This document shows positions 17,329 to 27,289 of a DNA stretch of 35,853 nt, piece after piece. Origin of the DNA: Nitrincola sp. A-D6. Lineage in GTDB: Bacteria; Pseudomonadota; Gammaproteobacteria; Pseudomonadales; Balneatricaceae. Below the pieces are notes generated by a model. That model saw nothing but the letters and a program-made list of their open reading frames with translations, was not told the DNA's origin and ran no database searches. The stretch covers positions 1 through 35,853 of the forward strand of contig NZ_JRLB01000034.1 in NCBI RefSeq assembly GCF_000764495.1. Reading direction: 5' to 3'. Within the stretch, counting starts at the first letter, position 1, and every line of letters starts with the position of its first letter. The position numbers and the translations under genes were made by a program.

Positions 17329-18818
17329 ATGAATAAAGAGATTTTACTGGTTGCTGAGGCAGTATCCAATGAAAAGGATGTGCCGAAAGCGGTTATATTT
17401 GAAGCGATTGAAGTGGCGCTGGCGACTGCAACCAAAAAACGTTACGACGAAGAAGCCGATATCCATGTGCAGATAGATCGCGCTACCGGTGACTACGATA
17501 CGTTTCGTCGCTGGCAGGTGATGGATAATGAAGGTGTTCCAACCCTGGGTACGGAACTGACGCTTCAGGAAGCGCAAGAGCTTGACCCGTCACTGCAACC
17601 TGGTGACGTGTACGAAGAACAGGTTGAGTCGGTGGTGTTCGGACGTATAGCGGCACAGACCGCCAAGCAGGTTATCGTACAGAAAGTACGCGAAGCTGAG
17701 CGGGCTAAAGTGGTTGATCAATACCGTGATCGCCAGGGTGAGTTGATTGCTGGCACCGTCAAGAAAGTGACACGTGACAATGTCATTATTGATCTGGGTA
17801 ATAACGCTGAAGCCTTGTTGCCCCGTGAACATCTGCTACCACGTGAAAGCTTCCGTATGGGCGATCGAGTGCGTGCTGTGCTTGAAGAAGTCCGTGCAGA
17901 AGGTCGTGGCCCGCAGTTGATCCTGAGCAGAACAGCTCCGGCAATGCTGGTTGAGTTGTTCAGTCTTGAAGTGCCTGAAATCGCTGAAGAGGTGATTGAA
18001 ATCAGAGCAGCGGCACGTGATCCTGGGTCGCGTGCCAAAATCGCGGTCAAAACCAACGATGGTCGGATCGACCCTGTGGGTGCCTGCGTCGGTATGCGTG
18101 GATCGCGTGTTCAGGCGGTTACCAATGAGCTGGGTGGCGAGCGTGTAGATATTGTGCTGTGGATGATAACCCTGCACAGCTGGTTATCAATGCTATGGCT
18201 CCGGCAGAAGTTGCGTCAATCGTGATTGATGAAGACAGCCACTCTATGGATGTCGCTGTGGCTGAAGAAGCACTGGCAATGGCAATCGGCCGGAATGGTC
18301 AGAATGTGCGTCTGGCCAGTGAAATGACTGGCTGGAAGCTTAATGTGATGAGTGAAGCCGAAGCGCAGGAAAAACACCAGTCTGAAGTGGGTCGAGTTCT
18401 GGATCTGTTTATGGTGCATCTGGATGTTGATGATGAGCTGGCACAGATACTGGTTGATGAGGGTTTCACTTCTTTGGAAGAAGTAGCCTACGTGCCGGTT
18501 GATGAAATGCTTGAAATTGATGGTTTTGACGAAGATATCGTTGAGTCATTACGTATGAGAGCCAAAGATGCATTGCTGAATCTGGCGATCGCAAATGAAG
18601 AACAATTAGGATCTACGGAACCTGCAGAAGATCTTCTGACAATGGAAGGCATGGATCGCGCGCTGGCATACCAGCTGGCGGCGATAGGTGTTATTACCAT
18701 GGAGGATCTTGCTGAGCAGTCCGTCGATGAGTTAACCGAAATTGAGGGGCTGGACGAAGAACGGGCTGCTGCGCTGATTATGACCGCGCGCGCTCCCTGG
18801 TTTTCAGAAAGTCAGTAA
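17329..18818 (+). CDS. nusA: Transcription termination/antitermination factor NusA (one frameshift)
   Basis: Binds RNA polymerase and nascent RNA to modulate pausing, termination and antitermination. Domains in order are: polymerase-binding N-domain (1-130), S1 (about 135-200, [21 protein letters not shown]), KH1/KH2 (about 200-345) and two acidic repeats at the C-terminus (about 365-495), as in E. coli. The frame breaks at GG 18161-18162 (residue 277); adding one G turns VLWM... into [23 protein letters not shown], the expected sequence. Repaired length is about 496 residues. NusA is essential in most gammaproteobacteria, so the break is almost surely a sequence error. Confidence 0.96.
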
Positions 18819-18845
18819 CAGTCAGCGGAGAAGAGGAACCCATTT

Positions 18846-21392
18846 ATGGCAGAAGTAACCGTTAAACAACTTGCCGATGTGGTTGGTGTATCCGTTGAGC
18901 GTTTGCTCAATCAGATGCAGGATGCCGGTATCAAAGGTAAGTCAGAAACCTCGATGGTTTCTGAAACAGAACGTCAGTCACTACTTACTCACCTGAAAAA
19001 ATCTCATGGTGATGAAAGTGCAGTGGCTGAACCAAGTCGTATTACGTTAAAGCGCAAAACTACATCGCAGCTTAAAGTTGCCGGTGCTGCAGGTAAGCGT
19101 AAAACAGTCAATGTTGAGGTACGTAAAAAACGTACTTATGTGAAGCGTGAAGGTTTAGATGAAGCTGGTAATGCTGCAGAAATGGAAGCTGCTGTCAGCG
19201 ATACGCCAGCACAGCCAGATATTCCTGAAACTGCAGTGGCAACAGCTACTCCAGATGACGTGGCAGTGCCAACTGCCGAAGTGAAAGCTGGAGACGTTGC
19301 GGATGCCAGCGTTGCTGACAAAGCTGCACCTGAACCTGTGGCTCAGAAAGTGGCTACAGCGCCAGTACCGGATGTTGCGGTAGTGACTGAGCCTGTTGAA
19401 GAGAAAAAAGGACCCGCGCGTACCAAGACCAAGGAAAATCGTCCTAAAGGTGGCGGTCGTCGTGACGAAGATGACTCCCCTCGCCGAGGGAAGCCAGCGG
19501 CTACCCGGAAGGGTCCGGGTATGAATGAAGAGGGTCCGCGTGGTACACGGCGTCCGGGCAAGAGTCCAAAGCGTGCAATGGGACGTGGGCGTGCCAGTTC
19601 TAATCAGCATGGATTTGAAAAACCGACTGCACCCGTAGTGCATGAAGTCAGCGTGCCTGAAAGTATCACTGTTGCTGATCTGGCCAAGAAAATGTCGATC
19701 AAGGCGGCTGAGGTCATCAAAGTGATGTTCAAGATGGGTGCTATGGCAACTATCAATCAGGTGCTGGATCAGGATACAGCGGTTTTAGTGGTTGAAGAAA
19801 TGGGCCATAAAGCGGTTCCATTGCAGGAAAATGCCATTGAAGATGCCTTGTTAGAAGGCTTGCAGCAGCAGAAAGGTGAGGGTACTTCCCGTGCACCGGT
19901 TGTCACAGTAATGGGCCATGTCGACCATGGTAAAACCTCGCTGCTGGACTATATCCGCGAAGCCAAGGTAGCAGCGGGTGAATCGGGTGGTATTACCCAG
20001 CATATCGGTGCTTACCACGTAGAAACAGAAAACGGCATGGTGACTTTCCTGGATACACCAGGGCACGCCGCCTTTACTGCTATGCGTGCACGTGGTGCCA
20101 AACTGACCGATATCGTTATTTTGGTGGTCGCTGCTGATGATGGCGTGATGCCACAGACGGAAGAGGCTATTCAGCATTCCAAAGCGGCAGGTGTGCCTTT
20201 GGTTGTTGCCGTCAATAAAATTGATAAGCCTGATGCAGATCCGGAACGTGTGCGTAATGAGTTAGCACAGCGTGATGTCATCTCTGAAGAATGGGGCGGT
20301 GAAGTGCAGTTCGTGCATGTGTCGGCGAAAACCGGTGAAGGAATCGATGCCCTACTGGATGCCGTATTGCTGCAGGCTGAAGTACTTGAGCTGAAAGCCG
20401 TTGCTGATATGCCTGCGTCTGGGGTCGTGGTGGAATCGCGTCTGGATAAGGGACGTGGTTCTGTGTCTACCTTGTTGGTACAGAATGGTACGTTGCGCAA
20501 AGGTGATATTGTCCTGGCCGGTCTGCACTACGGTAAAGTCCGCGCTATGCTGGATGAAGCCGGACGTCCGGTAGAGTCTGCGGGTCCTGCCATACCGGTA
20601 GAGATCCTGGGTCTTGACGGTACGCCGGGTGCTGGTGATGAATTCACCGTAGTGTCTTCTGAGAAGAAGGCCCGTGAAGTCGCTATGTTCCGTCAGGGTA
20701 AATTCCGTGAAATCAAACTGGCGCGTCAGCAAAAAGCCAAACTGGAAAACCTGTTTGAGAATATGCAGGCGGGTGAAGTGAAATCCCTGAATATCGTATT
20801 GAAAGCGGATGTTCGTGGTTCACTGGAAGCTCTGACAACCTCGCTGGAAGATCTGTCCACCGATGAAGTTAAAGTTAACATTGTCTCTAGCGGTATTGGT
20901 GGTTTTGGTGAAACGGATGCCAACCTGGCATTAGCGTCTTCAGCCATTATGATCGGCTTTAACGTGCGTGCGGATAACCAGGCTAAAGCGATCGTTGAGC
21001 GTGAAGAGCTGGAGCTGCGATACTACAGCGTGATTTACGACATCATTAATGATGTTAAACAGGCTATGGTAGGGCTTCTGTCACCTGTATATCGTGAAGA
21101 AATCGTCGGTATTGCTGAAGTACGTGATGTGTTCCGTTCTCCGAAGCTGGGGCAGATCGCTGGTTGTATGGTGGTCGAAGGTACCGTGTACCGCAACAAG
21201 CGTATTCGTGTACTGCGTGACAATGTGGTTATTTACGAAGGTGAGCTGGAATCACTGCGCCGCTTTAAAGACGTTGTAGCCGAAGTGCGCAACGGAATGG
21301 AGTGCGGTATCGGGGTGAAAAACTATAACGATGTTAAAGCCGGCGATCAGATCGAAGTCTTTGACACCATTGAAGTGCAGCGCACGCTGTAA
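18846..21392 (+). CDS. infB: [11 protein letters not shown] initiation factor IF-2
   Basis: GTPase that places fMet-tRNA on the 30S subunit and promotes subunit joining. 848 residues. N-terminal IF2_N domain (1-50), a long low-complexity Ala/Glu/Lys/Arg linker (about 55-260), second IF2_N (about 270-330), then the G domain with GHVDHGKTS at residues 357-365, DTPGH at 403-407 and NKID at 457-460, followed by domains II, III and the C-terminal fMet-tRNA-binding part. The ATG at 18846 follows GGAGAAGAGGAA. Possible internal starts for short isoforms, known in E. coli, were not resolved. It lies 27 nt after nusA. Confidence 0.97.
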   Translation: MAEVTVKQLADVVGVSVERLLNQMQDAGIKGKSETSMVSETERQSLLTHLKKSHGDESAVAEPSRITLKRKTTSQLKVAGAAGKRKTVNVEVRKKRTYVKREGLDEAGNAAEMEAAVSDTPAQPDIPETAVATATPDDVAVPTAEVKAGDVADASVADKAAPEPVAQKVATAPVPDVAVVTEPVEEKKGPARTKTKENRPKGGGRRDEDDSPRRGKPAATRKGPGMNEEGPRGTRRPGKSPKRAMGRGRASSNQHGFEKPTAPVVHEVSVPESITVADLAKKMSIKAAEVIKVMFKMGAMATINQVLDQDTAVLVVEEMGHKAVPLQENAIEDALLEGLQQQKGEGTSRAPVVTVMGHVDHGKTSLLDYIREAKVAAGESGGITQHIGAYHVETENGMVTFLDTPGHAAFTAMRARGAKLTDIVILVVAADDGVMPQTEEAIQHSKAAGVPLVVAVNKIDKPDADPERVRNELAQRDVISEEWGGEVQFVHVSAKTGEGIDALLDAVLLQAEVLELKAVADMPASGVVVESRLDKGRGSVSTLLVQNGTLRKGDIVLAGLHYGKVRAMLDEAGRPVESAGPAIPVEILGLDGTPGAGDEFTVVSSEKKAREVAMFRQGKFREIKLARQQKAKLENLFENMQAGEVKSLNIVLKADVRGSLEALTTSLEDLSTDEVKVNIVSSGIGGFGETDANLALASSAIMIGFNVRADNQAKAIVEREELELRYYSVIYDIINDVKQAMVGLLSPVYREEIVGIAEVRDVFRSPKLGQIAGCMVVEGTVYRNKRIRVLRDNVVIYEGELESLRRFKDVVAEVRNGMECGIGVKNYNDVKAGDQIEVFDTIEVQRTL

Positions 21393-21401
21393 TGGAGAGA
21401 T

Positions 21402-21794
21402 ATGGCTCGCGAGTTTAAACGAACCGATCGGGTAGCGGATCAGATCCAGCGCGACCTGTCCATGCTGATTCAGCGTGAGATCAGGGATCCGCGTCTGGGC
21501 ATGGTCACGGTCAGTTATGTCAAGGTCAGTAAAGACCTTGGCTACGCTGATACCTACGTTACAGTGATGCCTCTCGGCGACCAGTCTGAAGAAACCGTGG
21601 TTCCTCAGTCTTTAGCTGTGCTGAATAATGCCGCTGGCTTTCTGCGTAAGGAGTTGTCACGCGGGATTAAATTACGCGTCATGCCACAACTACGCTTTCA
21701 CTTTGATGAAAGCGTGGATCGTGGGCGTCGTCTACATAGTCTGATTGAACAGGCATTTCAGCGGGAGCAAAAGCGCTCCGAGTCTGAGGAGTAA
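21402..21794 (+). CDS. rbfA: Ribosome-binding factor A
   Basis: Binds helix 1 region of 16S rRNA in late 30S assembly and cold adaptation. 130 residues starting MAREFKRTDRVADQIQRDLSMLIQREIRDPRLGMVTVSYVKVSKDLGYADTYV. The KH-like core and the ending MPQLRFHFDESVDRGRRLHSLIEQA are typical. It starts 9 nt after infB and ends 3 nt before truB. Confidence 0.97.
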   Translation: MAREFKRTDRVADQIQRDLSMLIQREIRDPRLGMVTVSYVKVSKDLGYADTYVTVMPLGDQSEETVVPQSLAVLNNAAGFLRKELSRGIKLRVMPQLRFHFDESVDRGRRLHSLIEQAFQREQKRSESEE

Positions 21795-21797
21795 GGT

Positions 21798-22760
21798 TTG
21801 GCACGTAAACCTAAAGGCCGTGCGATCGACGGCGTATTCCTGCTGGATAAACCTGCCGGGATGAGTTCGAACAAAGTATTGCAAAGAGTCAAGCATCTGT
21901 ATGGTGCCGCCAAGGCGGGTCATACAGGTGCGTTAGACCCTTTAGCAACCGGTCTGCTGCCAATCTGCCTGGGAGAGGCAACTAAGTTCTCTCAGTATTT
22001 GCTTGATGCTGATAAGGCGTATCTGACTACCGCCAAACTGGGTGAGAAAACCGATACGGCCGATGCGGATGGCGAAGTGGTAGAAGTACGCCCCATTCCT
22101 GACGATCTTACCGCTGCACAGGTTGAAACCTTATTGCAAACGTATTTTCAAGGCGAAATAGAGCAGGTACCACCTGTCTATTCAGCCTTAAAGGTGCAAG
22201 GTCAGCCAATGTACAAGCTGGCTCGAAAAGGGATTCAGGTTGAGGTGAAACCACGCCAGGTCCGAATTGATAAAATTCGTCTACTGGCGTTACGTGACAA
22301 TGAACTGGATCTTGAAATTCACTGCTCTAAAGGCACCTATATTCGTAGTATTGTGCAGGATCTGGGTGAACTTCTGGGCTGTGGCGCACACGTCAGTCGG
22401 TTGCACCGCATTCGTACTGGGCAGTTTGATCAATCTCAGATGTTGTCTCTTGAGGCACTGGATGAACGGATTAAAGCCTTGCAGACTGATGATCCGCACT
22501 GCATACAAAATAGCCTGGATGCGTTATTATTACCCCCTTGGAGTGCCATAGAGTCCTTGCCAGACTGTCACCTGACAGATGAGCAGTCTATTGCGCTACA
22601 ACAAGGGCGTACCCTGGTTGATCTGAATTTGAGCCCTGCCGCTGAATGGCGGATGTTTGAGCAGACGACCGGGCGCTTTCTGGGTTTGGCGGAAACGGAT
22701 TCAGAGGGTCGCTTGAAAGGTAAACGTCTGGTTCGAACGGATACTCAGGCAAACCATTAA
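21798..22760 (+). CDS. truB: tRNA pseudouridine55 synthase TruB
   Basis: Makes pseudouridine 55 in the T loop of tRNAs. A TTG start at 21798 is chosen because the conserved N-terminus MARKPKGRAIDGVFLLDKPAG begins there, with GAGGAG 6 nt upstream. 320 residues. The catalytic aspartate is D47 in GHTGALDPLATGLLP. Other motifs are QVPPVYSALKVQGQPMYKLAR and CSKGTYIRSIVQDLGE. The C-terminal region (about 255-320) is a PUA-like extension. Confidence 0.97.
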   Translation: MARKPKGRAIDGVFLLDKPAGMSSNKVLQRVKHLYGAAKAGHTGALDPLATGLLPICLGEATKFSQYLLDADKAYLTTAKLGEKTDTADADGEVVEVRPIPDDLTAAQVETLLQTYFQGEIEQVPPVYSALKVQGQPMYKLARKGIQVEVKPRQVRIDKIRLLALRDNELDLEIHCSKGTYIRSIVQDLGELLGCGAHVSRLHRIRTGQFDQSQMLSLEALDERIKALQTDDPHCIQNSLDALLLPPWSAIESLPDCHLTDEQSIALQQGRTLVDLNLSPAAEWRMFEQTTGRFLGLAETDSEGRLKGKRLVRTDTQANH

Positions 22761-22763
22761 ACG

Positions 22764-22785
22764 GCTACAGCTATTTAGCTGTAGC
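22764..22785 (+). other. Perfect 9-bp hairpin between truB and rpsO
   Basis: GCTACAGCT (22764-22772) and AGCTGTAGC (22777-22785) form a 9-bp stem with an ATTT loop, immediately after the truB stop. No T run follows, so it is more likely an RNA-processing or stability hairpin than a terminator. Confidence 0.5.
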
Positions 22786-22875
22786 TACTGACGCAGTACT
22801 GGAAATATGCCCGGCTCTGCGCGTCTATAAACCAGCAGCCTATAGGTTGTGTGCATATTGTTAAAGGAGAAAGAA

Positions 22876-23144
22876 ATGGCATTAGCAACAGAAAAGAAAG
22901 CGAGATTGTCGCTGAATTCGGTCGTGGCACTGGCGATACCGGATCACCGGAAGTTCAGGTAGCCCTGCTGACAGCGAACATTACTGGCCTGCAGAGTCAC
23001 TTTAAGGCGAATAAGCAGGATCACCACTCACGTCGTGGTCTGATTCGCATGGTAAACCAGCGTCGTAAGCTGCTGGATTACCTGAAGCGTAAAGACGCTG
23101 ATCGCTACCTTAAGCTGATCGCCCGTCTGGGTCTGCGTCGCTAA
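22876..23144 (+). CDS. rpsO: 30S ribosomal protein S15 (one frameshift near the N-terminus)
   Basis: Primary 16S-binding protein of the 30S platform. The true start is the ATG at 22876 behind AAAGGAG, giving MALATEKKA; the frame then breaks at 22902. One added G (GCGGAG) joins it to [27 protein letters not shown] and gives exactly 89 residues, the family length. An upstream TTG at 22851 lies in the downstream frame but does not encode the S15 N-terminus. Followed by a terminator and then pnp, as in E. coli. Confidence 0.96.
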
Positions 23145-23159
23145 GCTAAGAGTTACCCG

Positions 23160-23189
23160 GGGCCATACACAGTATGGCCCTGTTTTTTT
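23160..23189 (+). terminator. Rho-independent terminator after rpsO
   Basis: GGGCCATAC (23160-23168) pairs with GTATGGCCC (23172-23180) around ACA, followed by TGTTTTTTT. It probably allows partial read-through into pnp. Confidence 0.9.
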
Positions 23190-23221
23190 CAGCTCTGTGA
23201 ACATTGACAATCATCTAGCCC

Positions 23222-23261
23222 GTACTCAGGTATATGTTGACCTCAGCGTATAGCTGAGTAC
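23222..23261 (+). promoter_or_regulatory. pnp leader with mutually exclusive hairpins
   Basis: GTACTCAG (23222-23229) can pair with CTGAGTAC (23254-23261). Alternatively CTCAGC (23242-23247) can pair with GCTGAG (23253-23258), or AGGT (23228-23231) with ACCT (23240-23243). The region is about 65 nt before the pnp start. In E. coli the pnp leader hairpin is cut by RNase III and used for autoregulation; this leader may play that role. A TTGACA at 23204-23209 is a possible -35 without a well-spaced -10. Confidence 0.5.
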
Positions 23262-23324
23262 TGGCTCAAAGAATTGTATGATTGGTTTGCAGCACTGATA
23301 CTCAATATTAAATAGGAGATTATC

Positions 23325-25432
23325 GTGCAAGCGATTACCAAAACTTTTCAATACGGTCAGCAGACCGTCACGCTAGAAACTGGCCGTATTGCACGTCAGG
23401 CAACTGGCGCTGTTATGGTTACTGTGGATGAAAAAACCCAGGTACTTTGTACCGTTGTGGGTGTAAAGGAAGCGAAAGCAGGTCAGCCCTTCTTCCCGCT
23501 GACGGTTCATTATCAGGAAAAATACTACGCCGTCGGCCGTATTCCAGGTGGTTTCTTTAAGCGTGAAGCGCGCCCAACTGAGAAAGAAACGCTGACATCA
23601 CGTCTGATTGATCGCCCGATTCGTCCGCTGTTCCCGAAAGGCTTCATGAATGAAGTTATGGTGATTTGTCAGGTTGTTTCATCTGATAAAGGCGCTGATC
23701 CTGATATCGCGGCGATGATTGGTACTTCGGCTGCGCTGGCTATTTCAGGTATCCCTTTCCAGGGTCCGATTGGTGCGGCACGCGTTGGTTTTAATGAAGA
23801 ACAGGGTTATATACTCAATCCGAACTACGCCACCCTGCTACATCGGAACTGGATATGATTGTTGCCGGTACCGCTGATGCCGTACTGATGGTTGAATCTG
23901 AAGCTAAAGAACTGACTGAAGATGAGATGCTGGGTGCGGTGTTGTATGCCCATCAAGAGATGCAAGTTGTTATTCAGGCCATCAATGAACTTGCGGCTGT
24001 TGCGGCGAAGCCCACCTGGGATTGGCAGCCGGTTGCCAAAGATGAGTCTTTGACTGCACAGGTAGAGCAGCTGTTAGGTTCTCGCTTGAGTGATGCTTAT
24101 CAGGTGGCTGATAAAGCTCAGCGTCAGGACGCCGTGCGTGCCCTGCGTGACGAAGTGGTTGCAGCCCTGGTGACCGATGCTGAAGGTGCTCCTTCTGATG
24201 AAGACGTTAAAAAAGTCTTCGGCAGTATCGAAAAAGACACAGTGCGTGGTCGTATTCTGGATGGTCAGCCACGTATCGATGGTCGTGATACCAAAACTGT
24301 ACGCCCGATTGATGTTGAAATTGATGTACTGAAAAGCGTGCATGGCTCTTCGTTGTTTACTCGCGGTGAAACACAAGCGATTGTCACCTGTACCCTGGGT
24401 ACCGCGCGCGATATGCAGATCATCGATGCCATTGAAGGTGAGCGTAAAGACAACTTTATGCTGCAGTACAACTTCCCAGGTTATTCTGTAGGCGAAACAA
24501 CCCGCATGATGGGGCCAGGTCGTCGTGAGATAGGTCATGGCCGTCTGGCGCGTCGTGGTGTTCAGGCGATGCTGCCAACACTGGAAGAATTTCCTTACAG
24601 TATCCGTGTGGTTTCTGAAATCACTGAATCCAATGGTTCCAGCTCTATGGCTTCCGTCTGTGGCGCTTCACTGGCGTTGATGGATGCCGGTGTGCCTCTG
24701 AAAGCTCCGGTGGCTGGTATCGCCATGGGTCTGGTTAAAGAAGGCGAGCGTTTCGCTATTCTGACCGATATTCTCGGTGATGAAGATCATCTGGGTGATA
24801 TGGACTTTAAAGTAGCTGGTACCGAAAACGGTGTGACAGCACTGCAGATGGATATCAAGATCACCGGTATTACCGAAGAGATCATGGAGATCGCTCTGGG
24901 TCAGGCCATGGATGCGCGCAAGCATATCCTGCGTGAGATGGCTAAAGTAATCGGCTATAGCCGTCCGGAACTGCCTGATAATGCGCCAGCGATGACGCAG
25001 TTGAAAGTCAATCCGGAGAAAATCCGTGATGTAATCGGTAAAGGCGGCGCAACCATTCGTGCGCTGACTGAAGCAACTGGCGCCGCTATCGATATCGATG
25101 ATGATGGCACTGTGCGTGTGTATGCTGACAACAAAGAAAATGCCAAGGCGGCTGTGGATCGTATTTTGGCGATTACCGCTGAAGCAGAAGTGGGTAAAAT
25201 CTATGAAGGTAAGGTCGTGCGTCTTGAAGAGTTCGGTGCCTTTGTAAATATCCTGCCAGGTAAAGATGGTCTGGTGCATATTTCACAGATCGCTAATGAA
25301 CGCGTCAAAGCCGTAACCGATTATATCAAAATGGATGATGTGATTAAGGTTAAGGTACTGGATGTAGACGTCCGTGGACGCATTAAGCTGTCTATGAAAG
25401 ATATGGATGAAGATGAGTCTGTCAGCGCGTAA
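23325..25432 (+). CDS. pnp: Polyribonucleotide nucleotidyltransferase (PNPase, one frameshift)
   Basis: Phosphorolytic 3'-5' exoribonuclease of the RNA degradosome. A GTG start at 23325 follows AGGAG. The frame breaks near 23839 ([19 protein letters not shown]); one added G repairs it to about 702 residues. Two RNase PH domains (about 1-140 and 310-540) flank an all-helical region; the catalytic core [19 protein letters not shown] segment appears as [32 protein letters not shown] domain (about 550-610) and an S1 domain (about 615-690, [23 protein letters not shown]) follow. Distal gene of the cluster. Confidence 0.96.
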
Positions 25433-25455
25433 GCTCTGAGTAACTTAGTGCCTGT

Positions 25456-25494
25456 GCATAGACGCAGGCGCTTACATGGACCTGCGGCATATAC
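25456..25494. repeat. REP-like intergenic palindrome, copy A
   Basis: GCATAGACGCAGG (25456-25468) is followed by CCTGCGGCATATAC; CGCAGG (25463-25468) and CCTGCG (25481-25486) pair. The string closely resembles GCATAGATGCGCAGG in the element at 29050-29118. Both sit in gaps between genes. Confidence 0.35.
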
Positions 25495-25509
25495 CTACGT
25501 CCTATACAT

Positions 25510-25548
25510 AAAAACCCCCGGACAGTTGATAACTCTCCGGGGGTTTTT
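25510..25548. terminator. Bidirectional terminator between pnp and the minus-strand operon
   Basis: AAAAACCCCCGGA (25510-25522) pairs with TCCGGGGGTTTTT (25536-25548), a 13-bp stem. It serves pnp on the plus strand and the YciC-like gene on the minus strand. Confidence 0.92.
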
Positions 25549-25558
25549 ATTTAACATC

Positions 25559-26215
25559 CTATTGCTCTTCGCGCATCACGCTAAATACCCGAAATCCAAA
25601 TACAGTCAGCATGACCCCACCGAAGTCCACCAGTAAAGACAGCAGTGTGCCTGGCAGTGTTGAGCCAAATAGTTGCTGGATTAACATTTCAACCAGGAAC
25701 AGGCAGAGAAAAATAATCACGAAGCCCTGCACCAGTATCCAAAAGTAGGGCTGCGTTTGTGCCCAGCTTTGTTTCAGCGACACCGTGGCACTTTTACCTT
25801 CAAGTACGCAGACATAGTCGGCAAAGGCCAGGCGCACACCGACATAAACACCGGGAATAATCAGCATGATTAAGCCTAGCAGCACGGCAAACCCATTAAG
25901 TATGTATGTCAGCAGTAAGCGTCCCCAACTGCTCATGCCTAGACTGATGGCATTCATGACGGTCAAAGGCTTGCCGTCCAGCACTGATTGCATATAGAAA
26001 ATGGTCGCACCCCAGTACAGCGGCAGCAAACCCAGCTGCAATAAGCCAAGTAGCAAAAAGCCACCGCTGGCCACTTCCTCTCCGGCAGCTAAGTTACCCT
26101 GCAGAAAAAAGCTTAATAGACCGATTATCGCCAAGAATGGTAGTTGAATGGCAGCCAGAGTAAGCAAGTGTTGCTTGAAAAAGAAAAGCGACTGGCGAAG
26201 GTATTCGAATGTCAT
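25559..26215 (-). CDS. YciC-like inner-membrane protein, function unknown
   Basis: 218 residues with five or six hydrophobic helices and the motif IPGVYVGVRLAFADYVCVLEG, seen in YciC/UPF0259-type and related membrane proteins of unknown role. The start at 26215 has AGGAAT upstream. It is the last gene of the rsuA-rsmC-like operon, beginning 12 nt after the methyltransferase stop, and ends against the bidirectional terminator. Assignment to the family is by motif and topology only. Confidence 0.7.
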   Translation of the reverse strand: MTFEYLRQSLFFFKQHLLTLAAIQLPFLAIIGLLSFFLQGNLAAGEEVASGGFLLLGLLQLGLLPLYWGATIFYMQSVLDGKPLTVMNAISLGMSSWGRLLLTYILNGFAVLLGLIMLIIPGVYVGVRLAFADYVCVLEGKSATVSLKQSWAQTQPYFWILVQGFVIIFLCLFLVEMLIQQLFGSTLPGTLLSLLVDFGGVMLTVFGFRVFSVMREEQ

Positions 26216-26227
26216 GACAAATTCCTG

Positions 26228-27289
26228 TTAGTGTCTGGGTTGGCGCAAATGTATGAGTTTAAAATGTCCATTATCGGCATGCAGGCGGATTTTACCAAAG
26301 TGTGGGCCTGCTTTGTGCTCAAGTCCAATATGTTTATTCACTACAAAACAGGCATTGCCATCATCAGTCAAGAGGCGAGCCGCGGCTGCAATAAAGCGGT
26401 TGGTTATGTCGCTGTTGGTGGCAAAACCGGTGTGAAATGGCGGATTACATAGAATAGTGTCATATGGGCCGTTCAAGCTGTTACCGGCATCACTGGCGAT
26501 GACTTCACCTTTTAGGCCTTGGTGATCTAGATTGACCCTGCAAGCCCTCAATGCAGCGGCGTTATTATCAGTGCAGGTCAAGTGGGCATGGGTGCTGGCA
26601 CTGCGCAGACTTAAGTAACCAAAGCCACAGCCTAAATCCAAGATACGACCAGAAAGTGGCGTTGGCTGTCCAAGCAGTGTAGCCAACTCATCACATAAAA
26701 AAGCACTGCCTTGATCCACCTTTTGCCAGCCATAAAGCCCGGGTTTGCTGAAAAAACTGAAACCGCTTTTATCACTTAGCTCACGCAATTGGGTGTAGCG
26801 CTGATCGTCCAGCTCACGAGTGCTGACCTGTGCCGCGCAGGTGATGTTGGCAAACCACAGACCTGCATTCATTTTAGTTTCACTTAACTGACCACCGAGG
26901 CGTTCCTTGGCACGTTGGCTGTAGGTACGAATGCCTTCTGATTTATCTCCGATGAGTATTAATTCACCTTGGTCTTTAAGCAGCAGGGCGGCCTGATTGA
27001 TCAGATAATGAGTCAGGGGTTTTTCTTTGGGAATACGCAGCACTATTCGTGCGAGGCTTCGCTGTGGAAGATGACTGAGATCAAAATCACTGAAGTAGCA
27101 CATCCAGCCTGTCTCTTGCATGTGCTGGTAGAGGTCAAACCGGTTAGTGATAGCCTGAATCTGCGACAGGGCTGCAGGGAGTGGTTGGCTGATATTTTCA
27201 TCAACTAACCACAGGCTATCATCGGGTGAGTTGTGTAGCGTCCTGAACACGAGTGAGGAGGCTGGATCCACAGGTGGCCGGTTAGTCAC
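26228..27289 (-). CDS. RsmC/RlmG-family rRNA (guanine-N2) methyltransferase
   Basis: SAM-dependent methyltransferase of 353 residues with the duplicated RsmC/RlmG layout: a degenerate N-terminal half and a catalytic C-terminal half. The C-half has KPGLYGWQKVDQGSAFL, the SAM motif ILDLGCGFGYLSL and the catalytic NPPFHTG. RsmC modifies G1207 of 16S, RlmG G1835 of 23S; sequence alone does not separate them, though length fits RsmC. The GTG start overlaps the rsuA stop (GTGA), and pairing with a 16S pseudouridine synthase favours a 16S target. Confidence 0.85.
   Translation of the reverse strand: MTNRPPVDPASSLVFRTLHNSPDDSLWLVDENISQPLPAALSQIQAITNRFDLYQHMQETGWMCYFSDFDLSHLPQRSLARIVLRIPKEKPLTHYLINQAALLLKDQGELILIGDKSEGIRTYSQRAKERLGGQLSETKMNAGLWFANITCAAQVSTRELDDQRYTQLRELSDKSGFSFFSKPGLYGWQKVDQGSAFLCDELATLLGQPTPLSGRILDLGCGFGYLSLRSASTHAHLTCTDNNAAALRACRVNLDHQGLKGEVIASDAGNSLNGPYDTILCNPPFHTGFATNSDITNRFIAAAARLLTDDGNACFVVNKHIGLEHKAGPHFGKIRLHADNGHFKLIHLRQPRH

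Noticed and set aside
18161..18162. Programmed ribosomal frameshift in nusA
   Set aside because: No slippery heptamer or downstream stem is evident, and the same type of G/C loss occurs in ten other genes.
19155..19643. 162-codon minus-strand ORF inside infB
   Set aside because: Lies entirely over the low-complexity linker of infB; Ser/Arg/Cys-rich shadow [11 protein letters not shown] without domain or ribosome-binding site.
22851..22875. TTG start giving an N-terminally different S15
   Set aside because: The resulting N-terminus does not match S15, while the ATG at 22876 behind AAAGGAG does after adding one G.
24074..25279. Long minus-strand ORFs inside pnp
   Set aside because: Shadows of a conserved gene with His/Thr-rich nonsense composition.
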